NCBI GenBank assembly: GCA_963556495.2
Contig: OY747716.1
Location: forward strand, 14,972,040-15,036,039
Direction of reading: 5' to 3'
Length of the DNA: 64,000 nt
DNA from: Valencia hispanica
Taxonomy: Eukaryota; Chordata; Actinopteri; Cyprinodontiformes; Valenciidae
The notes under the pieces: generated by a model
The model's database searches: none
What the model was told of the DNA's origin: nothing
The model's input: the letters and a program-made list of their open reading frames with translations, nothing else
Program-made: the position numbers and the translations under genes
Shown here: positions 10,011 to 22,474 of the stretch, one piece after another
How positions within the stretch are numbered: the stretch's first letter is position 1
Layout: each line of letters starts with the position of its first letter

Positions 10011-13000
10011 AAAACAGAGACTTCCACCCTGGTCTGCCAATCCACAGCCCTCCCATTCTAACAACATCCGGAGCTTTCTGATTTTTGGGGTCAAACTTAT
10101 CCAGTCCCGTTATTAATTCTATTTTTTCCATTTTTCGGCATGACCACAAAGGTTGATGTGCATTTCATTGTTTTCATGTGCCTATGATAGTCCACCAGAT
10201 TACTTGAAGTTTCTTGAAGGTGCATTCGATCATAATCAGTCCATCATAATCAGTTCATCTGTCCTGACTTGTTCACGCTTAAAGGTTTGCCTTTGCACCC
10301 TTACCCCAAAGACAAATCACATTTAAAAGTCAGTAACATACTAGTTTGAATCGACTTGAAGAGACAATGGGGAAAAAGGGAAAAATGGAAGGGACCACAA
10401 ACTGGCCCATAGTGGCATCAAGAGCCTGCAGACATATATCATTATAGTTTGCCGTGCAGACACATGTTTGTGACTACATTCACTGACTGTGCTCACGACG
10501 ATAAAACTTCAGTTCAAAAAGGCGATGCAGAGCTTCAAAAAGACAAAAAGACCAGGAACAGGGGCAGAAAATAGAAAAAGGATTAAATCCTGCATGAGTG
10601 GAATACCTTTCACTAACATTCACTAATCAATACCAGGAGCTCTTACTAACCCTAAAAAACTAGGAACATGGCTGCTTTTACTTAGGAAATGCTAAAAACC
10701 AGAAGTGTTGACAAGAATTTTCCACCTACAACAGTGAAAAGAGCAAAATACATACAAGTTCATATTAACTGCAATTTAAATCATTGCTTGCATGCTGTAG
10801 TGACAGCATGGTGTACTCATGTGAACATGACTCTTGTGATTTAGTCAGTCTGTCAAAAGGAAGTTTCCTCACCATTTGCTGTAACAAGGTCTAAATGACA
10901 TATTCCAGACTAAATCCTTTCCTTACAGTGACTATGTAGGCTTCAATAAATAGTAGTTGAGAGAATCCTAGTTCCTTCCAGTGCTAGGACCAGATATAAT
11001 GTTATAATTTTGCTTGTGGGGTGGGGATGTGTCTTCCCACCCTTCCCATTTACAACATAATCTGGTGCACATGTTTGAACAACACAATCCAATAAACTCT
11101 CATATAAAATAGGATGGTGTTACAGTAAGTAAAGGTAACTGCTAAAAAGCATTTTATTTATAGATCTCTAAATAGCCGTTGGTCTCTTGCATGAGAGTAA
11201 GATTTGCTACCAGGCTGTTCGTTACTCTGTCCTCTATTAACTCTGACATTTTCCACAAAGAGGAAACAATTCCTTCTGCTCTATCACTGATGGTTAGCGC
11301 TGAGTTATTCATGAGGGGTGGAATCTTCTCATTAGAAAAACGTTTTGCAGAAATACTGATGAGTTCCATTTTCAGGAATCCCCAACAGATACTGCATTGG
11401 GACTCTACAGTGCCTTGCAAATGTTAAAACTCAAACCTTACTGTATGTGATATTAAACACAACTGTGAAGAGGAAGGAAAAGGCAGATGAGTCAGGAAAA
11501 AAAGTTGTGCAGAAATTTAAAGTTGGGTTTAGTTATCAAACAATACCATAAGCTTTGAAAACACTCTGCAGAGAACTGTTTAGTCATCCAAATATGGAAA
11601 GACTATAGCGCCACTGGTTCACAAGGCGAGATTTTTAAATGGTCGTACAATTTTCAAACCTTGAGAGACCACACACACGGCGATAAAATAATCACAGATA
11701 TAACAGTTTTGGTCCTACAGTGTGCTGTGCGGCCACCGACAATGACGAGACACCACACATGACAACACGTCAGCAAATGAAAACAACCATATAGGTCGAC
11801 TGTGCAATCTGTAAAAACGATGAAAACAAAAACCTATATTCCGTACGTAACCCCTTGTGGTTTAAAATGTCAGCTGTAAAAAACAAACGGCCCTTTGGGG
11901 GTGTGGCACATCTACCTTGGGCATTTAAACACAGGATGATGGAGATATTGAACTAATCTCACTACAAATTAACTAATAAACATCTTAAAATAAATGTTAG
12001 GTCCAGAGTGTAAAGGACAATGTTTAAGATGTCTTGATTTTTAAGATTCTTCATCACTTGCAAAAATAGTTTTAATACCTCACATGTTATTGATTGGAAC
12101 ACTTGTTTTTTGAATAAGTTAATCTTGTCATTCTCTAGAAACAAGCATTAAGATTTTATTTTCTTCTCCGAATAGAAGAATAATACCAGGCTTAAGCACA
12201 AAAACCTTTCTTCTTTGTGATAACATTATCTTTTTCCATTCTCGGGGGACTTGGTCAAACCCCACATTCACAGATCCCGTCCATTTTCTGATTGCACCTG
12301 CAGAGTAATGTCGAATATTTTCAGTAACGCTGCCCCAAAATGACTGGGTACGGCAAGCCGGTCCTGATGTTGTATCATCCAAAGTAAGTTGCACAGAGTC
12401 AGGCACAGGTCTTGCGGGCTGCTCTCATAAATAATGGGCAATTTTCTTGGATTTATGAGCTAAAACATGAGGTTTTCACATGCCACTCCATACCCAAGTC
12501 ACTGTTTTTAGCGAGTGTATCAGGATCCTTACAGCTGGACTTGTGCATGGCCTTGAAGTACATGCTAAATACACTATTTTCTTTAACATTCACTATATTT
12601 AAATGCATCATTTGTGACAAAGAGGACTCCATGACAACTGCAATCTATAAAATGTGCAGAGCGAGGGATTATTATGCACATGAATAGGAGCTATAAGAGC
12701 TCTCAGAGTGAAGCAGCAGCTGCTGTACCTGTTTCACACTTGTGGCAGCTGTTGATAATTATTGGGCAAAGAACATTTCACACACTCTTCAGCAAATTCC
12801 TTGGCACAAATGACACACCTTCAAACTTCGTGTTGCAATCCCAGTCGGAATGTGTGCAGTTTAGGGGAAACTGGAGGGAAGCAGAGGGGTGGACGGATTA
12901 AAGAACAAAGCAGAGGGAGAAGCAAACAGAAACTGGGGTGAGCTTGCATTCTTCTGAATGCAATTGAGAGGTCTGGGTGAGGACCCAGGAAACAGTAGAA

Positions 13001-13153
13001 GCATCGATGCACTGCTGAAACCTCTGCTGAGTTGGTCAGGGGGATGCATGCTCAGCCAGATCAAGGTTTGGTCTTACTGCTGTGGAGGTGAGGCTTGATC
13101 TTTTTGACTGGGATGAAACAAAGAGGTAACAGTATAGCACTGAGGTTTGCAGA
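10011..13153. other. intergenic stretch, largely unassigned
   Basis: About 3.1 kb without a recognised gene. ACAGTGCCTTGCAAA at about 11407-11421 matches the terminal sequence of one Tc1-like family also present at 24058-25075 and 47655-48461, so a solo terminal fragment may lie here. Small open frames at 11154-11427 and 12128-12406 show no recognised domain. Confidence 0.5.
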
Positions 13154-14191
13154 TACACTTACGAGCCACTGGATTGGGTACAGCTGTCCAAATAATTGGT
13201 TAACACAAAAAGCAAATCAGCAGCAGCTCAAATGGTAAAGAAAATGCTCTGAAAATCAAACTGAGCATCAAAATGGGGAAAGTGATCTGGTTATTGGGGC
13301 CAGACGAGCTGGTCTGAGGTAAACTTCCACCGACCATGGTTTACACAAAATGGCCTGAACAAAGAAAATATCCAATGAGCAGTTCTGGTGAGGAAAGTAA
13401 TTCCCTTTGATGTCAAAGGTCAGAGGAGAATGGACAGACTAGTTTGAGATGAGAGACATGCAACAGCAGCTCAAATAACCACCCATGTATGCAGAATACG
13501 GCCTACAGCGGAAGAAGACCACGCTGGGTGTCATTACTGTCTGCAAATAACTAGAAAGCAATAACTAGGCTACAATTTATTCAAGCTCACCATAATAACA
13601 GCAGATTGGAAGAAATATTGCTTACTTTAGTGTGTCTCAATTTCACCTGCAACCTTTAGACTCTCAGAAATCTGGTTTAAACATCACCACTGCATAACCG
13701 TTGATACATGCTGTCTGGTATCAATGGTCCAAGCATATGTTTAGTGTGTCCATTACTGTGGGAAATAGATTCTTTTACATCTCTGGGCCCCTAATTACAG
13801 TCTTACTACTTTTGCTGACCCTATTCATCTCTTTATTGCCACAGTGTACCCGTCTTCTAATAGCTACTTCCAATAGGGATATGTTCCATGTTCCAAAGCT
13901 CAAACTAGTTTCTATAACATGACAGTGAGTTCACTGTACTCCAATAGCCTCCAGAAACAACAGATTTCTGTCCGTTACAGCACCTTTGGGGTGTGGTGGA
14001 CCTACAGATTGGCATCCTAGATTTGCAGCAATTCTAGGATGAGAAAATGTTGATATGGACCAAAATGCCCAAGGAATGTTTTTGATACTTTACTGAATCT
14101 ATGCCACTATAAATAATAACAGTTCTTCATGCAAAAGTGGGTCCAACCTGGTACCAGCAACATCTACCAAATAAAATGCCTGGTGAGTGTA
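13154..14191 (+). mobile_element. ancient full-length Tc1-like transposon
   Basis: Both ends are recognisable: left TACACTTACGAGCCACTGGA and right, read inwards, TACACTCACCAGGCATTTTA. Internal landmarks occur in the order of a Tc1-like transposase gene: a GCATCAAAATGGGGAAAGTG start region, a GGCCAGACGAGCTGGTCTGA segment, GTCAGAGGAGAATGG, GAAGAAGACCACGCTGGGTG, and near the 3' end GGGTCCAACCTGGTACCAGC. Many small deletions and stops make the transposase gene non-functional. Tc1-type elements move by cut-and-paste into TA sites. Confidence 0.85.
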
Positions 14192-16261
14192 TGATGCTGC
14201 CTGACAAATGCTGCCTACAATGTTTTTCCACACTCAACTTTTGCTTGAGAGGTCTAGACATCAAAACGTAAGGTCCTGTTTGCTTCATGACACTGGACTC
14301 TCTCGTCCACAGGTTGCTGGCACCAAAAGAGTTGGTGTGGCAGTCAATCATCTTGCCATCTGTATAAGAGGCCAAACCACAGCAGAATGTGTTTGCAGAC
14401 TTTCTCCTCCATGGTTGGTTGCTGCTTGCATTGTTTTCGGATGGTGTTCTTTCTAATTAGGCCTTGTAGAAAGATTCTAGGAATCTGAAGGACACCATAG
14501 ATGAGAAACCTCAAGTTTGTTCAAGTTTTGTTTAAGAATGGGCGAGATCTAAGTTACATAAGGAAGGATGTTCCATATCAGAGCATTGAAGAGGCACATC
14601 TTAGGGAGATATTTGCCCTCTTACAGTCACATTATAGGAAGGAACCTGACAGTGAAGACAGCCCAAATTCAACTGTTGATCTCGATTGTTGAAGCTGTTT
14701 GTTTTGTTTTTTCTATTCCATCACTGAGGTGACATATTTAAACTGTCGAACCTGTTCAAACTGAACACCTTTGAGATAGACAGTATGTGGCGAGTGTGCT
14801 AGAGGAATAAAATGGAATCTGAAATGTTTTCTAGGATGTTCCCTTTTCTAACAAAAGCAGTGGGGAGCGTCAAGGAAGAGAGCAGAGTACAGAACAGAGG
14901 TGGAACAGGGATAATAGGACAAAGACATAAAGAAATGCCTTCATCAGAAGTAGAAATATTTACAGTGACATTTAGTAACACGGGGAAGATGTAGGAATAA
15001 ATATTCAGGATGTTGCCGGGAAGCATTGAGGGTTTCTCAGGGGCAAAAGGATGGTGAGAGTGATGGCTTCTGAATTAATGATGAGGAAGCCTCCTGTCTG
15101 TCTCTATGTGTGCATATGGGTCTGCATAAGTGTCTGCACATGTGATAGTGTTTATCTGGAAATGTGTGTGTGCATCATGAGTTCACACACTCAAACACAC
15201 ATTTAGCTCAGTCTTGCAGCACCCCAATTTCCCATCATCACTGATGGAAATTACCCAATCCCAGATACCTAATCAAGCGCAATTTTTTTTTCTTTTGGAG
15301 ACACATATTCGCAATGTCTCTGATGCTTAATTACATTTTTGGAAAGCTATGGAGCAAACCGTCTGGCAAATTCTCGTTTTTGGCAAAGATGCGTTTTTGT
15401 TTTTCTCTCTCTCTTTTTTTCCTTATCGGTTGGGTTAATTTTCCATTCTCCACATGATTCTTTTTTTCGTCTTCTTTCCAGGATGAGATGATGAATATTG
15501 TGCCGCTCATCATCAAACGTGCTGGGAGAAGCCCCGGAGATCGGGGCAGGGAAGGGGAGAGAAGGAGGGGGATGTAGATCCGGGAGGGAACTGTCAGGAA
15601 GAAATGCTATGTAGGTCAATGAAGAATTGCACTGGGATATTGCCTCCTCAGCTCACAGTCTTGGAAGCTGATTTGATTTCCGGTGAATCCATCCGACTTA
15701 AATTATGAGAAATTACCCTGCTTAAAATCACCTTGGTGACTGCTGTAGAAGCTCCTGATCCTTGTGGGAGCATCGTCTCAGTAAATACTTCTAGTTTGTC
15801 CACGTTTTATGCAACACCGTACTATGGGTGGTGAAAATGTTACCTTCAGAGAAATTATCAAAGAGAGCTTAGTGAAAGGTTGTAAATGCAGAAATGTAAA
15901 TGTGCCATGTCTTTATTTCTGTTTATGTCTATGTTATGCCACTTAAACATCAGTCATCATCATTGTTTGGATTGGACCTTTAAAAGTCCCATACAAAAGC
16001 TCACATTTAAAAAAAAATTGAGATTATATTTACACTTTAAACTTGTGAATGCTCATCAGCAGCCTTTACAATTACTGTATGGTGGTTCTATCCTTTTTTT
16101 GGTGTAATTTGAAAAAAAAATGTTTTTTGTCTTATCAAAGAAACTGCAAAGGTTTTGGGGAATATGCCTTTAGAGTAAAGCACGGTTTTAATTAATCTAC
16201 ACTAACTGAGCAAAACAGTGAAGCACCAATATATGTCCCTCCAAAAAACATGAATTGAACT
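14192..16261. other. intergenic stretch, largely unassigned
   Basis: No recognised gene or repeat family. A 63-codon open frame at 14501-14692 (plus) containing SYIRKDVPYQSIEEAHLREI looks protein-like in composition but matches nothing I recognise. About 15350-15700 is a mixed-composition stretch with no recognised repeat. Confidence 0.5.
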
Positions 16262-16605
16262 CTAGCAGAAACTCCTGAAGGATAATCTTTGGTCATCACT
16301 TTGACTCGAAGCTCAAACCCAGGTAGTTTGAAAATAAAAATGGTTTTGAAGTGTCCCAGTCAAAGTCTTAAACCTGATCAAGATGCTGTGACATGGCCTT
16401 AAACAGGCCATTGGTACTCAAAACTCAAAACCCCTCCAATTTAGTCAAATTGAAACAATTCTGCAAACAAGAGTGGGTCAGCCGTGATATAAAAGACTCA
16501 TTGCCAGTTACTGCCTATGGTGGTCAAACAAGTTATTAGGCTTTGGGAGCAATTACTGTTTTACATGGGTCAGGATGGCTTTTTCCATTTATAAATAAAA
16601 TCAAG
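16262..16605 (+). mobile_element. Tc1-like transposon fragment (3' part)
   Basis: Plus-strand sequence follows the 3' end of a known Tc1-like family: CCAGTCAAAGTCTTAAACCT, GATGCTGTGACATGGCCTTA, AACAATTCTGCAAACAAGAG, TAAAAGACTCATTGCCAGTT, AGTTATTAGGCTTTGGGAGC. These encode a degraded SQSxxLxP..M.WHDLK, QFCK.EW and KRLI.SY region. The fragment belongs to the same family as the minus-strand element at 37990-39600. Confidence 0.75.
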
Positions 16606-17989
16606 TTTGAAAAAAGAAAACAAAGAATCAATCTGAAGGAACAAAAACCTTTTCACATCAATGAATTATCCCAATGTGATTACTATGCAAGCATTCTCTA
16701 AAAGCTAATGTGCTTTGGATACTGTTTACCCTGAAGCTTTGAGACTCATCACACAGTTTTAAAGAGTCACACACTATTGTCTGCAACGTGCTTTTGTTTG
16801 ATGATCTGACTTGTCTGAGGTACTGATATATTTTCAGTGATAAGGCAATTTCAGATCACCTAACTCCGTATCTTCAGTACCAAATTCACTTACACAGTTT
16901 GGGGGAAACAAATTCACATTGGGTAATATGTTTTGGGATTTTGTGTACATTACATGCCCTGGAGGCAAAGTCATCTGGCAGTAGATGTTTAGTCTAATCC
17001 ATCCCTCCTCTAGATAAATATTAGATTTGTTTTTTTTCAGGCAGTGGATGTGTGTTTGGTTGTGTCTGGGGACAAAAAGAAAGACATGCATTGTTCCGCG
17101 CCTACGCGAGAACCATCAGTGGTCAGAGGTTTTAATAATGAGCAACTGATCTTCCTTTCTCTGTGAAGGTGACTAGCTGATCAGAAGGTTTTTCAAATGG
17201 AAATCTAAATCATTTTCAAGACACATGATAAAGCTAATAGCAAATGTGGAATTCCGACTTCTGATTACAATTTTTTAAATTTTTTAAAGAGAGTTTAAAT
17301 CTGCTGACAGGTGAAATCGGGCCCCTCCTCACTTTCTATTCTTTGTTCAGTAGCAATCACCTCACCAGGTGGTAAACCTAGCTGCCCCTTCGGCCCTCCG
17401 GCTTCACAGGGGGTTAGAGAAACAACAGGGTAAGAAACTGAGCCTGAAACAGCAGCAGTGTTAGAACAAAGCCCTGTGTCCTGGTAATTAAGAGCAGGAA
17501 ATCCCAACAGTGGCGGCCTGAGCTCTGAAGGTAAAGAAGGCCTGAAAGAGTGAGATGAGCTTGTGAGGAAGATGAGACACTTCCCTTTGTACGGTCTGTG
17601 ATTGTGTTTATAATGCTGGAGGGGTGGGAGGTTCCTTTTTTTTTTGTTTCTATGCTCGTGCTAAGAAATTGAGAGAAATCATAAAATACGTGCCTTATTA
17701 TCCTTGGATTTTTTGTGCGTGATATTTTTGAACAGCTTATGTAGACCTCTCATATTTCTGTCAACATCATTAGATCTGACAGATGGAATGGAGCCAGTGC
17801 TGACTTACTATTATTCAATATGAAACCACCGTTCATCTATTCTTGGCTTATTTACAGTCAGGATTGGACAAAAGCGCCTGATTCCCTGAGCACATAGAAA
17901 ACAAGCTCACATTTTTTGTTCAAAACTCACTCGGTCATGAGGCAGAGGTTGCATTCTGTCATCTTTTGCATAAAACACACGCACGCACG

Positions 17990-18044
<55 letters not shown>

Positions 18045-19209
18045 CACAAGATTGTAGTTCCCCGGGAATACAAGAGATAGTCACAAGGCAAGGGAACTTC
18101 TTGAACACATCATTCAATGTAATATTACACCACCTCTATTTTCTCAGTAGAAGGATAAATACTTCTCAACAAGAAGCAAACCAACGCATCTGAAGTGTCA
18201 TACAAATGAATTTGTATCAAAAACAGGTAAAATGAAAAGTAAAACCACACATACTTTACACTATAAATAATGTGCAACATTCGAATGCTTAATTAGAAAG
18301 CAAAAGCTCACCAATTTTCACTATGACTTTAGAAAATAGCAAAAGGGAACAAATGTTCTGCTTAAGCCCTGTTTAGACTGCCTATTGTTGTTACTTTTTT
18401 ATTATCCTGAGCTGTTTCTTAAATAGAGTAGTTGTTTAATGTGTTTGTGGGTTATTAATATCGGAAAAACACAGTAGGATAACAAAATTGTGAACTTCTT
18501 TTATGTTGCTTGTGCCAGCCTTACTGTGAGTTGTTTGCCTCGCTCTGTAGTTTTCATATTCTAATATGTGAGGGAACACATTTAGAACACCAGCTGGATC
18601 ATATGGACCACTGAGTCATACTGAATTGGTATTCTTATCTCTGTTGGCTTTTGTATTTTAGTTATCTTGTCTGGTGGACATCTTCACTGTCTTCGAATAA
18701 CTATTTAGCTCGAGGAAAGCCAAAGAGAAATTGTCCAACCATGCTGGGGCCTGATGTGTCTGTTTTGGTCAATCAAGTCCAGCCTTTGGTGTTGTTGTCT
18801 TTGGTATATGTGGCTTGACGATCAAAAGGAGTGGGGTGTTTGAAATCCAGATCCTAGCGTGAACTATTTGTCTGACATCCAAGAATATTATAGCTCAGAA
18901 TTTTTGAAGTTGTGTTCTGAAGGGACATCATGAGCAGTCAATGTCTTAACAGCGGGAAAACACATTTTGAATCAACTTTAGTTAGTCTGAGGAATCCTCA
19001 CTAATACAGACTGACAGAGGAAGGCCACGAACAAAGCAGATATCTACCATCTTAATAAAGAGTCTTAATAGAGTCTTTAAATAAAGAGTTACACCTTTGG
19101 CTGTTTTGCATTAGATGGTTATTTAAATTGAAGTCTGTGATGCTTATTAATACCCCCACACAACAGTCTGCCCTGTGTTTCTGTGATATGAAAATAATAA
19201 TACGCCTGA
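16606..19209. other. intergenic stretch, largely unassigned
   Basis: About 2.6 kb with no recognised gene or transposon apart from the CA microsatellite at 17976-18042. Short open frames have no recognisable domains. Confidence 0.5.
17976..18042. repeat. (GCAC)n(CA)n compound microsatellite
   Basis: Four GCAC/ACGC-type units run into about 27 CA units. The 75-codon plus-strand frame of alternating HT residues across it is a repeat artefact. Confidence 0.97.
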
Positions 19210-19596
19210 CATATTGAAGATCTACTGTTACTATACCAACCCCACCAGACCACTCAGGTCCTCTAATTCCTGTCTACTCAACATCCCTAGAATTAGAACC
19301 AAACATGGAGAAGCAGCTTTCAGTTTCTATGCTCCTCTAATCTGGAACAAACTTCCAAAAAACTGCAAAGCTGCTGAAACACTGAGTTCTTTTAAATCAC
19401 AACTAAAAACGTATCTGTTTAGAGCTGCCTTTGAGTAATGCTTTGATGTATCATGTTTTGTGTATGCTTCTTGCTTTATTGCTGTTTTCTGTGCTTTACT
19501 GCTGTTTTTATTTGACCTATTAATCATGTAAAGCACATTGAATCACCTTGTTGTTGAAAGTGTCCTATACAAATAAAATTGCCTTGCCTTGCCTTG
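19210..19596 (+). mobile_element. L2-type LINE, 3' end (copy 1)
   Basis: Encodes the end of an L2-clade reverse transcriptase protein: TRPLRSSNSCLLNIPRIRTK, HGEAAFSFYAPLIWNKLP, ETLSSFKSQLKTYLFRAAFE, then a stop. A short 3' UTR follows, ending AATAAAATTGCCTTGCCTTG, the tail repeat of this family. It is 5'-truncated, as usual for LINE insertions. Nearly the same sequence recurs at 20342-20751. Confidence 0.9.
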
Positions 19597-19704
19597 ACGG
19601 ATTTTGGTTTAAATTAATCTTTTAGTTTTACTAATATGCTTCATCTGACTGTAATGTTATGCAATGTTACCATTTTGAGGGACCAGACCTCTCACTTGCA
19701 CCAG

Positions 19705-19930
19705 TTTGAGAATGTGTGGAGGAAGCTAAAGATAAGGGTGATGGCAATGAGACCCTGCAACCTCGAAGACTTTATCACCAAAAGATACATCATCAAACAT
19801 CCAAAAAACTGGCCAGTGTTTTTATTAAGGGTTTGATTGCCAAGAAACCAATACAAATTTTTCTACTAATAATGATAAATGAGATGAATGTTTTTTCACA
19901 CGCTTTCCTATTCAATAAATAAGAAATGAG
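19705..19930 (+). mobile_element. Tc1-like transposon fragment (weak)
   Basis: The segment GAGAATGTGTGGAGGAAGCT, followed by CAACCTCGAAGACTTTATCA and later GGGTTTGATTGCCAAGAAAC, resembles the end of a Tc1-like transposase gene (ENxWRxLKIRV, then LxDL). It is too decayed for a firm family call. Confidence 0.4.
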
Positions 19931-20100
19931 ACCGATTTTCTTTCAAAAGTGATACTTCATTTGCATTACTTTATTATCTGTTATGAGATTTGTATTTGGT
20001 TGAAGATATTTTACTATTTTATTGCTATAACTGCCAGGGGTTATGATTAATTTGGGTCCAAGCAATACCTGTTGTGATCGCCAGCTAATGTAGCCTGCAA

Positions 20101-20751
20101 GAAAACTCATCCATGCGTTTATCTTTAGTCGGATTGATCACTGCAACAGCATCTTCACAGGTCTGCCTAAAAAGTCAATCAGACGGCTACAGCTGCTCCA
20201 GAACGCTGCTGCTCGTGTTCCTCACTAGAACCAGGAAAGTAGAGCACATCACCCCAGTTCTAAAGTCCTTACACTGGCTCCCTATAGCTCAGAGAATAGA
20301 CTTTAAAATACTTTTACTGGTTTATAAATCATTGAATGGCTTAGCACCAACGTATATTGAAGATCTACTGTTACTATACCAACCCACCAGGCCACTCAGG
20401 TCTTTTAAGTTTCTATGCTCCTCTAATCTGGAACAAACTTCCAGACGACTGCAAAGCTGCTGAAACACTGAGTTCTTTTAAATCACAGCTAAAAGCGTAT
20501 CTGTTTAGAGCTGCGTTTGAGTAATATTTTCATGTATCATGTTTTGTTTATGCTTCTTGCTGTTTCTACATTATATGCTTTGTAATGCTTTGATGTATCT
20601 TTTAGCTTCTTGCTTTATTGCTGTTTTTACTGTATATGCTTTGTCTGTTTTACTGCTATTTTTATTTTACCTATTAATCATGTAAAGCACCTTGAATCAC
20701 CTTGTTGTTGACAGTGTGCTATACAAATAAAAATGCCTTGCCTTGCCTTGC
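20101..20751 (+). mobile_element. L2-type LINE, 3' end (copy 2, longer)
   Basis: Reads through the C-terminal part of an L2-clade reverse transcriptase protein: a TRTRKVEHITPVLKSLHWLP block, RIDFKILLLVYKSLNGLAPT, YIEDLLLLY and TRPLRS, with frame breaks upstream (near 20150-20225) and a roughly 50-base deletion after TRPLRS relative to copy 1. It ends with AAAAATGCCTTGCCTTGCC. The element is 5'-truncated and inactive. Confidence 0.92.
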
Positions 20752-21142
20752 AAAAAATTGTATGAAAAGGTCCAAAACTTCAATGATAATGAGCATTCCA
20801 TATACCGCACATGAGGTGCCACTGAAACAACATTTACTCAAGTGCTGTTATGGAATGTCAAAAAATGAATTAAGCTCTGTGAGAAGAAGACAAATGAATC
20901 ATGTCTTTCTGTTGTTTTAGTCAGAAGCTGCTGCTTCAATCTTCGAACTGATTTGACATTAACTGACATTTCAAGACATTCTTTTGTTTCTCAAACATAA
21001 CTACAAATATCACACAAGCAGAATATTAAAGATCAAAGTATCAGATTTAATACAAATGATACATTTTTACAACAGTTCTTTTAAAAAAGTCATAGCAATG
21101 ACCTACTGTAAATAAACATTGCTTATCCTGATGCTATGCTGT
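20752..21142. other. intergenic stretch, nothing recognised
   Basis: AT-rich sequence between the L2 fragment and the hAT MITE. No repeat family or coding sequence was recognised. Confidence 0.6.
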
Positions 21143-21150
21143 GTCTGCAC

Positions 21151-21423
21151 TAGGGCTGGGCGATATGGCCTGAAAATAAAATCTCCAATTTTTTCACACC
21201 AAATCCGATTTCCGATTTTAATCGATTTTTTTCTTTCTCCCTTTACTTTCTTAAACAGAAATAACAAATGACAGAATCTATTTTTTAAACTCTTATTTCA
21301 ATATCTCCTTTGGGAGTCTACCTCAATTCAAAGTTGTGTGAAAAATCTCGATTTCCCAAAAATAAATCTTCTAAAATGGCAAATTCGAATGAATCGATGA
21401 AATCGATTTATCGCCCAGCCCTA
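21151..21423. mobile_element. hAT-type MITE with perfect termini and target duplication
   Basis: The 273-bp element starts TAGGGCTGGGCGATA and ends with its exact reverse complement (15-bp perfect terminal inverted repeats). It is flanked on both sides by the 8-bp direct repeat GTCTGCAC (21143-21150 and 21424-21431). An 8-bp duplication is the mark of the hAT superfamily. The element has no coding capacity and must have been moved by a transposase made elsewhere. Confidence 0.95.
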
Positions 21424-21668
21424 GTCTGCACTGAGGAAAATTGAATCACCCTGGTATGCCAGATGATTGGAGTGGAGCTGAACCTGATTTTGAATTATTG
21501 GAGCTAATGATTATTGACCACTTGGAGGCCCTCAGACTGCCTAACTGAACTTTCCTCACCAGATATTCATTAGCTATGAAAAAAACTGATATGGCGATGT
21601 CACAGCAAGACATAATATACTGTAAGTACAGCACACACGCAATATGTTGTGCTTGCTTTATTAAGACA

Positions 21669-21866
21669 TCATCCATCCATACATACATACATACAAACAT
21701 ACCTGTTTTACTTTGCAAGGTAGTGGGGAACCTGGTGTGTGTCTTCAGTGGTCATTGGGTGAGAGGTACACCATGTACAGGTCACCAGTCCATCACAGCC
21801 ATTTTTAACCAACCTTGGTACTTTAGGCACACTGCCCTGCATGTTTTAGATGTCTCCTTGCTTTAA
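21669..21866 (-). mobile_element. fragmentary tRNA-derived SINE tail plus MITE fragment
   Basis: CATCCATCCATACATACATA, then GGTACACCATGTACAGGTCA and CCAGTCCATCACAG, is the minus-strand 3' half of the SINE family seen complete at 39139-39452. It is followed at 21826-21866 by GCCCTGCATGTTTTAGATGT, an end piece of the MITE family at 53099. Confidence 0.6.
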
Positions 21867-21867
21867 C

Positions 21868-22470
21868 CAGAGATGGGTAGAGTAGCCAAAGGTTGTACTC
21901 AAGTAGGGCTAACACTACTTTCACTCAAGTAAAAGTAAAAAGTAAGCGCTACAGGAATTTACCCAAAGTAAGAGTTAGAAGGTAGTTGGTAAAAAGGCTA
22001 CTGAAGTACTGAGCAACTGATCCGAAAATCAGATAGACAAAAAATATACTCATTTCCAAGTTCTGGTATTTAAAATGAGAAAAATAAAAATGAAAAAACA
22101 TTTTTCAATATAAAACTTATGAAAAAAACAAATTATTACAGTAGGTACTGTATATCTGTTAGAACAGGGTATGGTACCTCCAGTGACAAAACATGGTGTT
22201 CAGTTTTTTTTTATTATCTCCAAATGGGACAAATAGCTCATTAGACTGAAAATAGTATTAGAATAACAAAGCTTGTGTACAAACAAAAAGTCTCACTTTA
22301 ATGTAAAATGTGAGTTTGTGTCTTCATCTTGTGCATTTTTGGTTAAAACATGTTTATTCTTCATTCTGTGAAGTTCGTCACAGTGGGTAGAGTATCTGGA
22401 CATTTTACTCAAGTAAGAGTAGCAAAACATCAAAATAATATTGCCCAAGTCAAAGTAAAATGTACAGCAT
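21868..22470. mobile_element. decayed hAT-type non-autonomous element (Tol2-like ends)
   Basis: Both sides carry the pattern typical of Tol2-like hAT derivatives. The left side has GATGGGTAGAGTAGCC, TACTCAAGTAGGGC and ACTCAAGTAAAAGTAAAAAG. The right side has GGGTAGAGTATCTGGACATT, TTTACTCAAGTAAGAGTAGC and AAGTCAAAGTAAAATG. Clean termini and a target duplication are not seen, and no transposase remains. Confidence 0.55.
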
Positions 22471-22474
22471 AGTA

